Source: Nocardioides ochotonae
Lineage (GTDB): Bacteria; Actinomycetota; Actinomycetes; Propionibacteriales; Nocardioidaceae
Length of the DNA: 64,000 nt
Direction of reading: 5' to 3'
Assembly: GCF_011420305.2 (NCBI RefSeq)
Contig: NZ_CP061769.1
Coordinates: 434,001 to 498,000 of the forward strand
The translations under genes were made by a program, and so were the position numbers. This document shows positions 54,245-63,207 of this stretch, piece after piece. The notes under the pieces were generated by a model. It did no database searches, was not told the origin of the DNA, and saw only the letters and a program-made list of their open reading frames with translations. Every line of letters starts with the position of its first letter. Positions within the stretch are counted from its first letter, which is position 1.

Positions 54245-57112
54245 TCAGCTGGGCACGCCAGGCAGGGACGCCGCGGCCTCGGGGTGACGCACGGGCTGCA
54301 GCGAGACCTGGCGGCGCAGGTCCAGCGGCGAGGGGCGGCGGTCCAGGCGCGCGTTGAGGATCCGGGCCGCGTCGGCGGCGCGGCCGTCGTTGACCAGGCA
54401 GAGCAGCAGCGTCTCCTCGACCACCTCGCGCTGCGCGGCGGAGCCGCCGACGCGGACCAGCGTGGGCAGCACGTCCTCGATGAGCTGGGCGGCCCGGCCC
54501 CACTGCGCCTCCGCGGCGGCGCCGAGGGCGTCGCAGACGGTGGCGACTGTGCCGCGCAGGATCGCGTCGGAGGAGCGCCGGCACTGGCGTGCGAGCGCGT
54601 CGAGCCGAGCGGTCTCGCCGGCGGCGGCCAGGCCGATGGCCGCGTGCAGGGCGACGAAGGGGGTCTGCGGACGGGTCAGCAGGGCGGCGTCGACAGCGGC
54701 CAGCACCGGCTCGACCGGTGGCGGCGCGGTCTCCCCGGAGAACACCGCGGGCGCGCCCGGCAGCGCGTCGGCCACCGCGCCGTCCCAGTCGGTGGTGGTC
54801 ACCCGCCAGCGCCACAGCAAGGAGGCGGAGTCGATCAGCGCCCGGACGCCGCAGACGTCCGGCGGCGCGAGCTGGGAGTAGTAGCGGCGCCGGACCGCCT
54901 CGGTGTCGCCGATCGCGAGCTCGTGCAGGGCCGCGTGCCAGGAGAAGTGCGCCCGGTGGCTGGCGCCGCGGCCGCTCTCGGCCACCCAGTGGTCCAGCCA
55001 CACCCGGCCGGGCTCGTGCTGGCCGGTCTCGTAGAGCACGTGGGTCTGCGCGTGCACGGCGTGCCCCGAGGACGGCTCGCACGACAGTGCCGACTCCGCG
55101 AGCAGCCCGGCCTCCTCGAAGCGCCCCTGGTCCTGGCGGGTGAAGGCGAGCAGGGAGATGTACCACCAGTGGTCGCCGTACGCCGGGGCGAGGCCCTCAA
55201 CGAGGTCCCACGCCTCCTGCTGGACGTCGGTGACACCGGAGAACGCGATGGTCGGGACGGCTGCGGAGACCGCGAGCACGTCGCGGGGGTGCGCGGCGAT
55301 GTGGTTCATCAGCGCCTCGGCGCCGGTGCGCCGCACGTCCTTGACGCGCAGCCCGACGACGTCAACGAGGCTGCGCTCGCGCTCGTCGCCGCGCTGGCGC
55401 ACCGCCTTGCGGGCGGCCTCCAGCGACGCCTTCACGTCGGCGTCGGCGCCGGCCTCGTGGCCGAGCATCGCCAGCGCCGCGTGGCCCAGCGCGAACCCGG
55501 GGTCGAGCTCGGTGGCCCGGCGCAGCAGCGCCTCGGCGCCGTCCTGCAGGCGCATGACGCGCTCCAGCCCCGCGTTGTACGCCGCGGCGGCCTCGGTGGT
55601 GGTCGACAGCGGCAGGCCCAGCGGGTCGCGGGGGCGGGCGACCGGGTGGTGCCCGCCGACCAGGCGCCCGTCGGCGAGCCGGCGGGGGAGCGGGGCGACG
55701 GCGTCGAGCACGTCGCGGGCGATCGCGGCCGCCTGCACCCGGATCTCGGGCACCGCCGTGGTCTCCCACAGCTCGCCGCGACGCAGCGCGCCGAGCGTCC
55801 ACAGCGGGGCGTCGGCCTCGCCGTCGGAGGCGAGCAGCCGGCCCTCACGGGTGCGCACGCCGAGCCCGCCGACGTCGGCGGTGGCCAGCGACGCGCCCCC
55901 GCGCTCACGCAGCAGGTCGTCGATGACCGGGTTGCCCAGCAGGCGCAGGTCGGTCTGCGGCCCGGTGCAGTTGACCACCCAGCCGACCTCGCGGGAGGTG
56001 CCGTCGGAGAGCGCCACCCGCAGCCCGCCGGCGGGCAGCGGCTCGGCGTCGACGACCCGCGCGGCGGCGACCTGCAGGCGTCCGTCCTCGCGCAGGCCGG
56101 CGATCCGGGTGGTGCTGCTGGGCGCCATCCGGTGGCGGTGGATGTTCCAGCGTCCGGCGTCCTCGGCGAGGAAGCGCAGCTTGTCCTCGTCGCTGAACCG
56201 GCTCCACAGCTCCTGCACCCGGAAGCGCAGGCCGTCGATCGCCGGGCGCCAGTCGCCGGCGGTGGCGGCGACCTCGGCGACGTGGCGTTCGACCTCGACG
56301 CGCACCTCGTCGAGGGTGCTGCCCCAGTCGGAGATGTCGGGGATCGCCGCGAGCAGCGGGCGGGGCGCGTGCGGACGGGGCAGCCGGCCGGTGCGCGAGA
56401 TCGCATGCACGACCCGGTCGGCACGGTTGCGGTCGTCGGTGAGGGAGAACGCGACGTCGACCATGGTCAGCCCGGCGCCGACGAGCAGCACGTCGGCCAG
56501 TCCGGCGCGGTCGCGGCGTACGACGTCGAGCGCGCCGGGCGCCCACGGGTCGGGGACGAAGAACGCCGACGCGGCCAGGGACGGCGGCGCCCAGGAGTGG
56601 CCGGCCGCGGGCAGCCCGGGGGCGACGACCGCGGCGTCGGCGGTGACCTCCGCGCCGTCGGCGGTGCGCAGCGCGACCCCCGTGTCGGTGCGGCGCACGC
56701 CGACGACCTGCTTGCGCACGTGGCGTACGCCGACCTCGCCCAGCGCGCCGCGCAGCGCCTCCTCGAGGGTCTCGTCCAGGTAGCGCGACCACTGCCGGCG
56801 CGGGGCGAAGTCGTAGGGGTCGGTGTGCGCGTCCGGGTCCTCGCGGTGGCGCCAGGCCACGAAGTGGCCGGGGTCCTCGGGGAGCGCGGTCATGCCGGAG
56901 GCGGGGACGTTGAGCAGGTGCTGGTCGTCGGTCGTGCCGAAGGCGACGCCGCGGGCGCGGTGGTCGGCGGGGTCGATCAGCACGATGTCGACGCCGGTGC
57001 TGCGCCGGGCGGCGGTGCGGGTGAGATGGAGGGCGACGAGCGACCCGGCGGCACCGGCGCCCACGATCGCGACGGTGGGTCGGTGGGCGCGGGGGCGACG
57101 GGGCTCAGCCAT
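54245..57112 (-). CDS. FAD/NAD(P)-binding protein fused to a TPR (TTC38-like) domain
   Basis: 955 residues in two parts. Part 1 (about 1-490): TVAIVGAGAAGSLVALHL dinucleotide-binding loop, then GVAFGTTDDQHLLNVPASGM and a second nucleotide fold around DVLLVGAGLTMVDVAFSL, matching the FAD/NAD(P)-binding family with NAD_binding_9-type N-terminus. Part 2 (about 505-955): starts DPLGLPLSTTTEAAAAYNAG with ATELDPGFALGHAALAMLG, and repeats of helical pairs, resembling tetratricopeptide-repeat 38 proteins. These domains are normally separate proteins. The frame is continuous through the join. The ATG at 57112 follows an AT-rich promoter region. Substrate and role are unknown. Confidence 0.82.
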   Translation of the reverse strand: MAEPRRPRAHRPTVAIVGAGAAGSLVALHLTRTAARRSTGVDIVLIDPADHRARGVAFGTTDDQHLLNVPASGMTALPEDPGHFVAWRHREDPDAHTDPYDFAPRRQWSRYLDETLEEALRGALGEVGVRHVRKQVVGVRRTDTGVALRTADGAEVTADAAVVAPGLPAAGHSWAPPSLAASAFFVPDPWAPGALDVVRRDRAGLADVLLVGAGLTMVDVAFSLTDDRNRADRVVHAISRTGRLPRPHAPRPLLAAIPDISDWGSTLDEVRVEVERHVAEVAATAGDWRPAIDGLRFRVQELWSRFSDEDKLRFLAEDAGRWNIHRHRMAPSSTTRIAGLREDGRLQVAAARVVDAEPLPAGGLRVALSDGTSREVGWVVNCTGPQTDLRLLGNPVIDDLLRERGGASLATADVGGLGVRTREGRLLASDGEADAPLWTLGALRRGELWETTAVPEIRVQAAAIARDVLDAVAPLPRRLADGRLVGGHHPVARPRDPLGLPLSTTTEAAAAYNAGLERVMRLQDGAEALLRRATELDPGFALGHAALAMLGHEAGADADVKASLEAARKAVRQRGDERERSLVDVVGLRVKDVRRTGAEALMNHIAAHPRDVLAVSAAVPTIAFSGVTDVQQEAWDLVEGLAPAYGDHWWYISLLAFTRQDQGRFEEAGLLAESALSCEPSSGHAVHAQTHVLYETGQHEPGRVWLDHWVAESGRGASHRAHFSWHAALHELAIGDTEAVRRRYYSQLAPPDVCGVRALIDSASLLWRWRVTTTDWDGAVADALPGAPAVFSGETAPPPVEPVLAAVDAALLTRPQTPFVALHAAIGLAAAGETARLDALARQCRRSSDAILRGTVATVCDALGAAAEAQWGRAAQLIEDVLPTLVRVGGSAAQREVVEETLLLCLVNDGRAADAARILNARLDRRPSPLDLRRQVSLQPVRHPEAAASLPGVPS

Positions 57113-57287
57113 GTCACGTATTCCGTTCTAGTCGATAAATCTGGAAGACATTGAACAGATTAGCCGGAGGCGTCCCGGTGCGCGGCATCGTTGCGACCGT
57201 GTCTCCTGCCTCATTCCGGCAGTGTGGCACCGCGACGACGCGGCCGACAGGGCCTCGGTCCGGGCCGCCGACCCTGCGAGGAGAGCC

Positions 57288-58238
57288 TCACGCCGGGGAG
57301 GTGTGGTCCTCCCACGTGGCGTTGAACGGCGAGTCCTTGCGCGAGAGCAGCTCGCGGCGCTCCTCGTGGGTGAGCGCCGCGAGCTGCTCGGCGGCGTCGG
57401 CGGCGTAGCCGGTGACCTCGGGTGCGTCGGCGAGCGGGACGACGCTCTGCACCAGGCGGTCGGCGTACACGTGCACCATCGTGAAGGCCTGGTTGCCGTC
57501 GATGCCGGAGATGAACCGCCCGACCGGGGCGGGATCGAGGGTGTAGCAGCTGGCCGAGGCCACCGAGACCGGGACGCCGGCGAAGGTGGAGAACGTCGTG
57601 AAGTGCAGGTGGCCGCCGAGGATGCCGCGCACGTCGGTGCCGGCGATCACCTCGGCCAGCCGGTGCTGGTCGGCGAGCTCGATGATCGCCGCCGCCTCGA
57701 TCATCGGGACCGGGATCGGTGGGTGGTGCAGGGCGAGGAGGGTGCCGTGCTCGGCCGGGGTGGCCAGCACCTCGGCCAGCCAGTCCAGCTGCTCCTCGGT
57801 CAGGTCGCCGTGGTGGTAGCCGGGCACGCTCGTGTCCAGCGCGACCACCCGCAGCCCGGCCACGTCGTGCACCCGGTCCTGGGGAGCGGTGGACTCGGCG
57901 TCGTAGAGGCCGTGGGAGTACGCCGCGCGCTCGTCGTGGTTGCCCATCACCCAGACCACCTCGGCGCCGCGCCCGCCGGGTCCGACCAGGTCCGCGGCGA
58001 CCGGCTCGACCAGCTCGCGCAGCCGGGCGTACGCCGCGGGGTCCCCTCGGTCGGCGAGGTCGCCGGTGAACACCAGCGCCTGGGGGACCGGGTCGAGGCG
58101 GCGCAGGTGCTCCAGGGCGCGGGAGAGCCCGGCCTCGGTGTCGATCACGCCGTACTGGTGCAGGCCCTCGGTGAGCAGGTGGGGGTCGCTCAGGTGCGCG
58201 ACCGTGTGCGTGGGGGTGGGGTACTGGCCGAGCTGCAT
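57288..58238 (-). CDS. CpdA-like cyclic-nucleotide phosphodiesterase
   Basis: Calcineurin-like metallophosphoesterase of the class III cAMP phosphodiesterase group. 316 residues. Metal-binding blocks in order are HLSDPHL, FTGDLADRGDP, MGNHDE, ALHHPP and GHLHFTTF, a complete set. The spacing and the ADRGDPAAYARLRELVEP region are as in CpdA. Specificity for cAMP is not certain. Its promoter TAGCCT is at -12 to -7. A CRP-like site elsewhere in the window would fit with cAMP signalling. Confidence 0.87.
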   Translation of the reverse strand: MQLGQYPTPTHTVAHLSDPHLLTEGLHQYGVIDTEAGLSRALEHLRRLDPVPQALVFTGDLADRGDPAAYARLRELVEPVAADLVGPGGRGAEVVWVMGNHDERAAYSHGLYDAESTAPQDRVHDVAGLRVVALDTSVPGYHHGDLTEEQLDWLAEVLATPAEHGTLLALHHPPIPVPMIEAAAIIELADQHRLAEVIAGTDVRGILGGHLHFTTFSTFAGVPVSVASASCYTLDPAPVGRFISGIDGNQAFTMVHVYADRLVQSVVPLADAPEVTGYAADAAEQLAALTHEERRELLSRKDSPFNATWEDHTSPA

Positions 58239-58244
58239 CCGCGC

Positions 58245-58250
58245 AGGCTA
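58245..58250 (-). promoter_or_regulatory. -10 box of the CpdA-like gene
   Basis: TAGCCT on the minus strand at exactly -12 to -7 from the ATG at 58238. Confidence 0.45.
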
Positions 58251-58312
58251 CGGGCGGGGGTGCGGAGCGCGTCCCACTTTCGGGTGACTTCCCCGACATC
58301 GGACCGACCCCT

Positions 58313-58337
58313 CCGTCGACCACCCGCCGGTCGACGG
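58313..58337. repeat. Hairpin between the CpdA-like and upstream genes
   Basis: Arms CCGTCGACC and GGTCGACGG (9 bp perfect) around a 7-base loop, in the 295-bp gap. It may terminate the gene that ends at 58534 or act as an operator 75 bases upstream of the CpdA-like gene. Confidence 0.45.
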
Positions 58338-58533
58338 ACACCGCGCGTTCACCGTGGCGTCGGTCCGGGCGCCTAGCGTCACGGCTGTGCCCACGTGTGG
58401 AGTCCGCCACCAGGTGCCGGCCCCGGTGGGCCCGCCCTGCTGGCCGGCGCGCGGTGTCCGGACGCCGCCACCGTGGTGCTTGCCGTCCCGCTCACGCAGC
58501 GGCGGCGGCCCGGGTCGGGGCCTCGAGGTCGCC

Positions 58534-59304
58534 TCAGGCCCGGTCGATCAGCCCGAGCCCGCGCAGGTCCTCGCGCACGGCGCTGAGGTCGGCGGACTCC
58601 ACCGACGTGCACCACCGGCGGGCGCGGGCCAGCTCGTCGAGGTCCAGCTCGTCGGGCGCCGACTCCCCGAGCAGCCCGACGACCTCGTCGCGCGGCGCGC
58701 CGTCGAAGGCGGCCAGGGTCGCGCGGAGCAGCCCGAGCACGCCCCGCCCGGTGTCGCCGAACGCCGTGCCGGCACCGGCCACCGCGAAGGGCGTCTCCCG
58801 GTCCAGCGCGGCGTCGATCCAGGCGGCGAGCGTGGCGGGCGCGACCGGGGGACGGCCCGCTCCACCGAGCGACAACCGCAGGCCCAGCTCGGCACCGGCG
58901 ACCTCGTCGGCCGCCGCCAGCCAGGCGTACGTCGGGTCCTCGGCCGGCAGCACCACCTGCACGGTGGCGTCCTCGGCGAGCGCACCCTCGGCCCGGGCGG
59001 CGTCCACGGCCGCGACCACCCGGCGCGCGTTGCCGGCCAGGTCGCCGAGGTCGCGCAGGGTGACGACCAGGGCGCTCAGCGCCAGCCCCACCCGCGTGCA
59101 GTACGCCGCCGGGCCCGTCACCTGCCCGGCGCCGCCGGTGAGCACCACGGTGACCGGCGGGCCGACCGCCTCGACCGACACCGACGGCAGGTCGACGTCG
59201 CTGACGAGCAGCGAGCGGGCGAGCGGGTCGTCCAGCACTGCCGGTGCGGCGGTCGCGGGGACGTCGAGCAGGGACTCCAGGGCGGCGGGCACGCGTTCGA
59301 GCAC
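58534..59304 (-). CDS. Conserved-type hypothetical protein, unknown function
   Basis: 256 residues from the GTG at 59304, which has TACCGT at -12 to -7; the frame is open to 59460, but that part overlaps the divergent pirin gene. The sequence is Ala/Leu/Asp-rich and cytoplasmic in character, with no signal or membrane helix. Readable stretches include VTVVLTGGAGQVTGPAAYCTRVGLALSALVVTLRDLGDLAG and DATVQVVLPAEDPTYAWLAAADEVAG. I do not recognise a family. It shares its start region with pirin. Confidence 0.7.
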   Translation of the reverse strand: MLERVPAALESLLDVPATAAPAVLDDPLARSLLVSDVDLPSVSVEAVGPPVTVVLTGGAGQVTGPAAYCTRVGLALSALVVTLRDLGDLAGNARRVVAAVDAARAEGALAEDATVQVVLPAEDPTYAWLAAADEVAGAELGLRLSLGGAGRPPVAPATLAAWIDAALDRETPFAVAGAGTAFGDTGRGVLGLLRATLAAFDGAPRDEVVGLLGESAPDELDLDELARARRWCTSVESADLSAVREDLRGLGLIDRA

Positions 59305-59310
59305 CGGTCC

Positions 59311-59316
59311 ACGGTA
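59311..59316 (-). promoter_or_regulatory. -10 box of the 256-residue hypothetical gene
   Basis: TACCGT on the minus strand at -12 to -7 from the GTG at 59304; overlaps the pirin promoter region. Confidence 0.4.
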
Positions 59317-59335
59317 GCCGTGCCACGATGGCCCG

Positions 59336-60331
59336 GTGACCAACCCCGAACGCGACCCCGACCTGGTGACCTGCACCAGCACCGGTGAGGCGACGATCGA
59401 GGTGCTCGCCCCGCGCGACGTGCCGCTCGGCGGCCCGCGCGCCATGCGCGTGCGGCGCACCCTGCCCTCGCGCAGCCGATCACTGATCGGCGCCTGGTGC
59501 TTCCTGGACCACTACGGCCCCGACGACGTCGCGGTGAACGGCGGGATGAAGGTCGCGCCGCACCCGCACACCGGGCTGCAGACGGTGAGCTGGCTGTTCA
59601 CCGGCGAAATCGAGCACCGCGACAGCGCCGGGAACCACGCGATGGTGCGCCCCGGCGAGCTCAACTTGATGACCTCGGGTCGCGGCATCAGCCACTCCGA
59701 GGTCTCCACGGCGGCGACCGGCACCCTGCACGGTGCGCAGCTGTGGGTCGCGCTGCCCGCCGAGCACCGCGACACCGATCCCGGGTTCGTCCACCACGTC
59801 CCGCAGCCGGTGCGCGGCGAGGGCCACGAGGCGCGGGTGTTCCTGGGCTCGCTGCTCGGCTCGACCTCGCCGGTGCCGACGTTCACGCCGCTGCTCGGCG
59901 CCGAGCTCCTCCTCAGCCCGGGCACCCGGCTCGAGCTCGATGTCGACCCCGCCTTCGAGCACGGCGTCCTCGTCGACACCGGCGCGGTGCGGGTCGACGA
60001 CCACGAGGTCGAGCGCGGCGAGCTCGCGCACGTGCCCACCGGGCGCGACCGGCTGGTCCTCCTGGCCGGCGACGCCCCGACCCGCCTGCTGCTGATCGGC
60101 GGCACGCCGATCGGCGAGCGGATCGTGATGTGGTGGAACTTCGTCGGCCGCTCCCACGAGGAGGTCGTCGCCCACCGCGAGGAGTGGCAGGCGCAGGTGC
60201 GGGCGGGCGACGGCGTCGTCACGGACGCCCAGCGGGTGCGACCCGGGCGCTTCGGCGTGGTCGTCGGTGACCGCCTGCCCCCGATCCCGGCGCCGCCGCT
60301 GCCCAACGCGCGGCTGCGCGAGCGGGGCTGA
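59336..60331 (+). CDS. Pirin family protein
   Basis: 331 residues, bicupin of the pirin family. Metal ligands in the first cupin are MKVAPHPHTGLQT (two His) and GEIEHRDSAGN, followed by MTSGRGISHSE, the usual pirin motif series. Some bacterial pirins have quercetinase activity or modulate metabolic enzymes; the role here is unknown. GTG start 31 bases from the divergent hypothetical gene. It ends two bases before the glycosylase gene, so the two are probably one operon. Confidence 0.92.
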   Translation: MTNPERDPDLVTCTSTGEATIEVLAPRDVPLGGPRAMRVRRTLPSRSRSLIGAWCFLDHYGPDDVAVNGGMKVAPHPHTGLQTVSWLFTGEIEHRDSAGNHAMVRPGELNLMTSGRGISHSEVSTAATGTLHGAQLWVALPAEHRDTDPGFVHHVPQPVRGEGHEARVFLGSLLGSTSPVPTFTPLLGAELLLSPGTRLELDVDPAFEHGVLVDTGAVRVDDHEVERGELAHVPTGRDRLVLLAGDAPTRLLLIGGTPIGERIVMWWNFVGRSHEEVVAHREEWQAQVRAGDGVVTDAQRVRPGRFGVVVGDRLPPIPAPPLPNARLRERG

Positions 60332-60333
60332 GC

Positions 60334-60942
60334 GTGGCCCTGCCTGCGGGCCCGGGGACCGGGCCCGTCATCGGTGAGGACGGTCTCGCGCGCTGTCCGT
60401 GGGCAGGGGGCCCGGGGACGATGCGCGACTACCACGACACCGAGTGGGGCCGGCCGGTGCACGGCGAGGCCGCCCACCTCGAGCGGCTGACGCTCGAGGC
60501 GTTCCAGTCGGGGCTGTCGTGGTCGACGATCCTGGCCAAGCGCCCGGCGTTCCGGGCGGCGTTCTGCGACTTCGACGCCGACGCGGTCGCCGCCTTCGGG
60601 GAGGCCGACGTGGTCCGGCTGATGGGCGACGCCAGCATCGTGCGCAACCGCCGCAAGATCGACGCCGCGATCCTCAACGCGCGCGCCACCGTCGCGCTGC
60701 GCGAGCAGGAGGGATTGCCCGCGCTCATCGCCTCCTTCGCCCCGCAGCGGCCCCCGGCGCCGGCCACGGTCGAGGAGGTCGCCACCACCTCGCCGGAGTC
60801 GCTGGCGCTGTCGAAGGAGCTCAAGCGGCGCGGCTTCGTGTTCGTCGGCCCGACCACCATGCACGCGCTGATGGAGGCGATCGGGATCTTCGACCCGCAC
60901 CTGGTCGGCTGCCACCGGCGCGGTCGCGCGCACCTCGGCTGA
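60334..60942 (+). CDS. tag: DNA-3-methyladenine glycosylase I
   Basis: Base-excision repair enzyme removing 3-methyladenine from DNA. 202 residues. The Zn-site Cys and neighbouring motif are in RCPWAGG and YHDTEWGRPVH; the core shows LTLEAFQSGLSWSTILAKR, with the pocket Glu, and SIVRNRRKIDAAILNA. The C-terminal FVGPTTMHALMEAIGIFDPHLVGCHRR carries the remaining Zn ligands (Cys and His). GTG start two bases after pirin. Confidence 0.94.
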   Translation: MALPAGPGTGPVIGEDGLARCPWAGGPGTMRDYHDTEWGRPVHGEAAHLERLTLEAFQSGLSWSTILAKRPAFRAAFCDFDADAVAAFGEADVVRLMGDASIVRNRRKIDAAILNARATVALREQEGLPALIASFAPQRPPAPATVEEVATTSPESLALSKELKRRGFVFVGPTTMHALMEAIGIFDPHLVGCHRRGRAHLG

Positions 60943-60946
60943 GCGC

Positions 60947-61543
60947 TCAGCGCGGGCGGCGTACCTGCACCGGCTCCGGCGGCAGGCCCCACTGCGAGCC
61001 ACCGAGACGCGACAGCGGCTCGAGCAGCGCGATCGCGGGCCGGTCATCGACGAGCACGTCCTCGCGCACGGTGATCCGCACGACCCGGCCGAGCACCACG
61101 GTGGAGTCGCCGAGGCCGAGGGTGGAGTGCAGCACGCACTCGATCGAGGCGGGGGAGGCGACCACCCGGGGCGGGGCGACGCGCTCGCTGGGCTCGGTGG
61201 CGATCTCGAGCTCGTCGGCCTCGTCCACGTCGCGGGGGTACGACGCGCTGCTGGCGTTGGCCGCCTCGAGCAGCGGCCGGCTGACCAGGTTGACCACGAA
61301 CTCGCCGGTGGCGCGCACGTTGCGCAGCGTGTCCTTGTCGCCCACCGAGGTGAACTGGACGATCGGCGGCTGCGCGCAGGCGACGGTGAAGAACGAGTGC
61401 GGCGCGAGGTTGCCGATGCCGTCGGCCGACAGCGTCGAGACCCAGGCGATCGGGCGGGGCACGATGAGGTCGGTCAGCCACCGGTAGGCGTCGACGTCGG
61501 GGGAGGCAGGGTCCAGGACGCGTCGCGCGGAAGGGGAGGGCAC
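60947..61543 (-). CDS. Flavin reductase family protein
   Basis: 198 residues of the DIM6/NTAB flavin-reductase fold (FMN-binding split barrel). Typical phrases: LIVPRPIAWVSTLSADGIGNLAPHSFFTVACAQPP, TLRNVRATGEFVVNLVS and ECVLHSTLGLGDSTVVLGRVV. The start is the GTG at 61543 with TACGGT at -12 to -7; the longer open frame to 61978 is antisense to cidA-like sequence and lacks homology. Convergent with tag, four bases apart. Partner oxygenase is not in view. Confidence 0.87.
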   Translation of the reverse strand: MPSPSARRVLDPASPDVDAYRWLTDLIVPRPIAWVSTLSADGIGNLAPHSFFTVACAQPPIVQFTSVGDKDTLRNVRATGEFVVNLVSRPLLEAANASSASYPRDVDEADELEIATEPSERVAPPRVVASPASIECVLHSTLGLGDSTVVLGRVVRITVREDVLVDDRPAIALLEPLSRLGGSQWGLPPEPVQVRRPR

Positions 61544-61549
61544 GGCCCC

Positions 61550-61555
61550 ACCGTA
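61550..61555 (-). promoter_or_regulatory. -10 box of the flavin reductase gene
   Basis: TACGGT on the minus strand at exactly -12 to -7 from the GTG at 61543. Confidence 0.45.
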
Positions 61556-61639
61556 GGCGCGCCGGGCGGCCCCGGGGCGTCGTGGCGCCGGAGCGGCGCC
61601 GTCCTGGCCCGTGCTCGGCCCGTGCTTGGATGGGCGGCG

Positions 61640-62020
61640 ATGGTGAACGGACTGATGTGGCTGCTGGGCTGCCAGCTGGTGGGGGAGGTCGTCGTCCGCC
61701 TCACCGACCTGCCCGTGCCGGGACCGGTCGTCGGGATGGCGGTGCTCCTGGCGCTGCTGGTCCTGCGTCGGTCCGGCGACGACGCGACGGTGGTGCGCGC
61801 CGCGGACGGGCTGCTGCGCCACCTCCAGCTGCTGTTCGTGCCCGCCGGCGTCGGGGTGGTCGCCTACGTCGCGGTGATCCGTGAGGACGCGCTGCCGATC
61901 ACCGTCGCGATGCTCGGCTCCTGGCTCGTCGGACTTCTGGCGGTGGGGTGGACCGCGCGGTTGCTGACCCGCGACCACCCGGCCGAGGGGGCCGCGGGGA
62001 CTGTGGAGGCCGGGCCGTGA
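61640..62020 (+). CDS. CidA/LrgA family membrane protein
   Basis: Holin-like small membrane protein. 126 residues and four helices, with LGCQLVGEVVVRLTDLPVPGPVVGMAVLLALLVLR, the typical first half with conserved PVPGPVVGM. CidA/LrgA proteins have been tied to murein hydrolase control, cell death and more recently pyruvate transport. ATG at 61640 (a GTG at 61622 is also possible). Its stop overlaps the GTG of the LrgB partner by four bases. Confidence 0.88.
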   Translation: MVNGLMWLLGCQLVGEVVVRLTDLPVPGPVVGMAVLLALLVLRRSGDDATVVRAADGLLRHLQLLFVPAGVGVVAYVAVIREDALPITVAMLGSWLVGLLAVGWTARLLTRDHPAEGAAGTVEAGP

Positions 62021-62712
62021 GGGAGGTCCTGGAGTCGCCGGTCTTCCTGCTGCTGCTCACGCTCGCGGCGTACCGCCTGGGCCGCGAGGTGCGCGACCGC
62101 ACCGCAGGCCACGCGCTCGCCCAGCCGGCGCTGGTCGCGATCATCACGGTCGCCTTGGCGATCACCGCGCTGGACATCGACTACGCGACGTACCTGGACG
62201 GCACCCAGGTGCTGGTCTTCCTGCTCGGGCCGGCGACCGTGGCCCTCGCCGTACCGCTGCACCGGCAGCTGTCGCGCCTGCGCGGCTTCGTGCTGCCGTT
62301 GCTGGTGGCGATCCCGGTGGGCGTCGTGGTCTCGGTGACGACCGGCGTCCTGCTGGTCCGGGCGCTCGGCGGCGGCGAACTGCTCGAGCGGACGATGGCG
62401 CCGAAGGCGGCCACCACGCCGGTCTCGATCGCGCTGTCGGAGAGCCTCGGCGCGATCGCGCCGCTCACCGCCGTGCTGGCGATCCTGATCGGCATCGTCG
62501 GCGCCGTGCTCGGTCCGGCGGTGCTGACGCTGGCCCGGGTGCGCGAGCGCCGGGCCCGTGGTCTGGCGCTCGGCGCTGTCTCCCACGGCATCGGCACCTC
62601 GCGCGCCCTTGCCGAGAACGAGACCGAGGGCGCGTTCGCCGGGCTCTCGATGGGGCTCACCGCCCTGGCCACCAGCCTGGCGCTCCCGGTGCTGGCGGCG
62701 TTCCTGCTCTGA
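62017..62712 (+). CDS. LrgB family membrane protein
   Basis: Partner of the CidA/LrgA-like protein. 231 residues and about six helices. Signature regions LLGPATVALAVPLHRQLSRLR and PKAATTPVSIALSESLG, then GAVSHGIGTSRALAENETEGAFAGL, are complete. GTG start coupled to the upstream gene. The pair forms a two-gene unit; regulation cannot be seen. Confidence 0.93.
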   Translation: MREVLESPVFLLLLTLAAYRLGREVRDRTAGHALAQPALVAIITVALAITALDIDYATYLDGTQVLVFLLGPATVALAVPLHRQLSRLRGFVLPLLVAIPVGVVVSVTTGVLLVRALGGGELLERTMAPKAATTPVSIALSESLGAIAPLTAVLAILIGIVGAVLGPAVLTLARVRERRARGLALGAVSHGIGTSRALAENETEGAFAGLSMGLTALATSLALPVLAAFLL

Positions 62713-62749
62713 GGGCGCGGCGACGCCGCGGCGTGCGAGGCTGGCCGGC

Positions 62750-63118
62750 ATGGACGCCCCCGACCTGCTGGCCCGGCTGTGCCGGCTCATCGACGCCCGC
62801 CGGTGGCCGGAGTTGGTCCCGCTGCTCAGCGACGACTTCGAGTGCCGCTACGTGCACACCGGGGAGACCTTCGACCGGGAGTCGTGGGTGCGGCTCAACG
62901 CCGAGTACCCGGGCTTCGACCGGCTGCTCGTCGAGGACCTGGTCGGCGAGGGCGACCGGGCCGCCGCCCGTTGCCACGTGACGGGGTACGCCGAGGAGCG
63001 GCTGCTGCACTTCGAGGTCGCGAGCTTCGCCACGTCCCGGGACGGCCGGATCTCGCGGATGACCGAGGTGTGGACCGACGTCGCGCAGGCGCCACCGGCT
63101 GCGGCGCGCCCCGCCTGA
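62750..63118 (+). CDS. NTF2-like (SnoaL/nuclear transport factor 2) protein
   Basis: 122 residues with the small cone-shaped NTF2 pattern: an N-terminal helix (DLLARLCRLIDARRWPELVPLLSDDFECRYV), then strands ending RCHVTGYAEERLLHFEVASFATSRDGRISRMTEVWTD. The catalytic Asp typical of SnoaL enzymes is not clear. Function unknown. ATG start with GAGGCT about ten bases upstream as a weak -10. Alone between lrgB and a small membrane gene. Confidence 0.8.
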   Translation: MDAPDLLARLCRLIDARRWPELVPLLSDDFECRYVHTGETFDRESWVRLNAEYPGFDRLLVEDLVGEGDRAAARCHVTGYAEERLLHFEVASFATSRDGRISRMTEVWTDVAQAPPAAARPA

Positions 63119-63195
63119 CGGGTTCCCGGTTCGCCGGGCTGCTGTGACCTGGGACCGGGTCGGCCGATCGCCCTCAGCGGGCGCGCCCGACGTGG

Positions 63196-63201
63196 GACCC
63201 T
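63196..63201 (+). promoter_or_regulatory. -10 box of the 83-residue membrane protein gene
   Basis: GACCCT at exactly -12 to -7 from the GTG at 63208. Confidence 0.35.
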
Positions 63202-63207
63202 GCTGGT

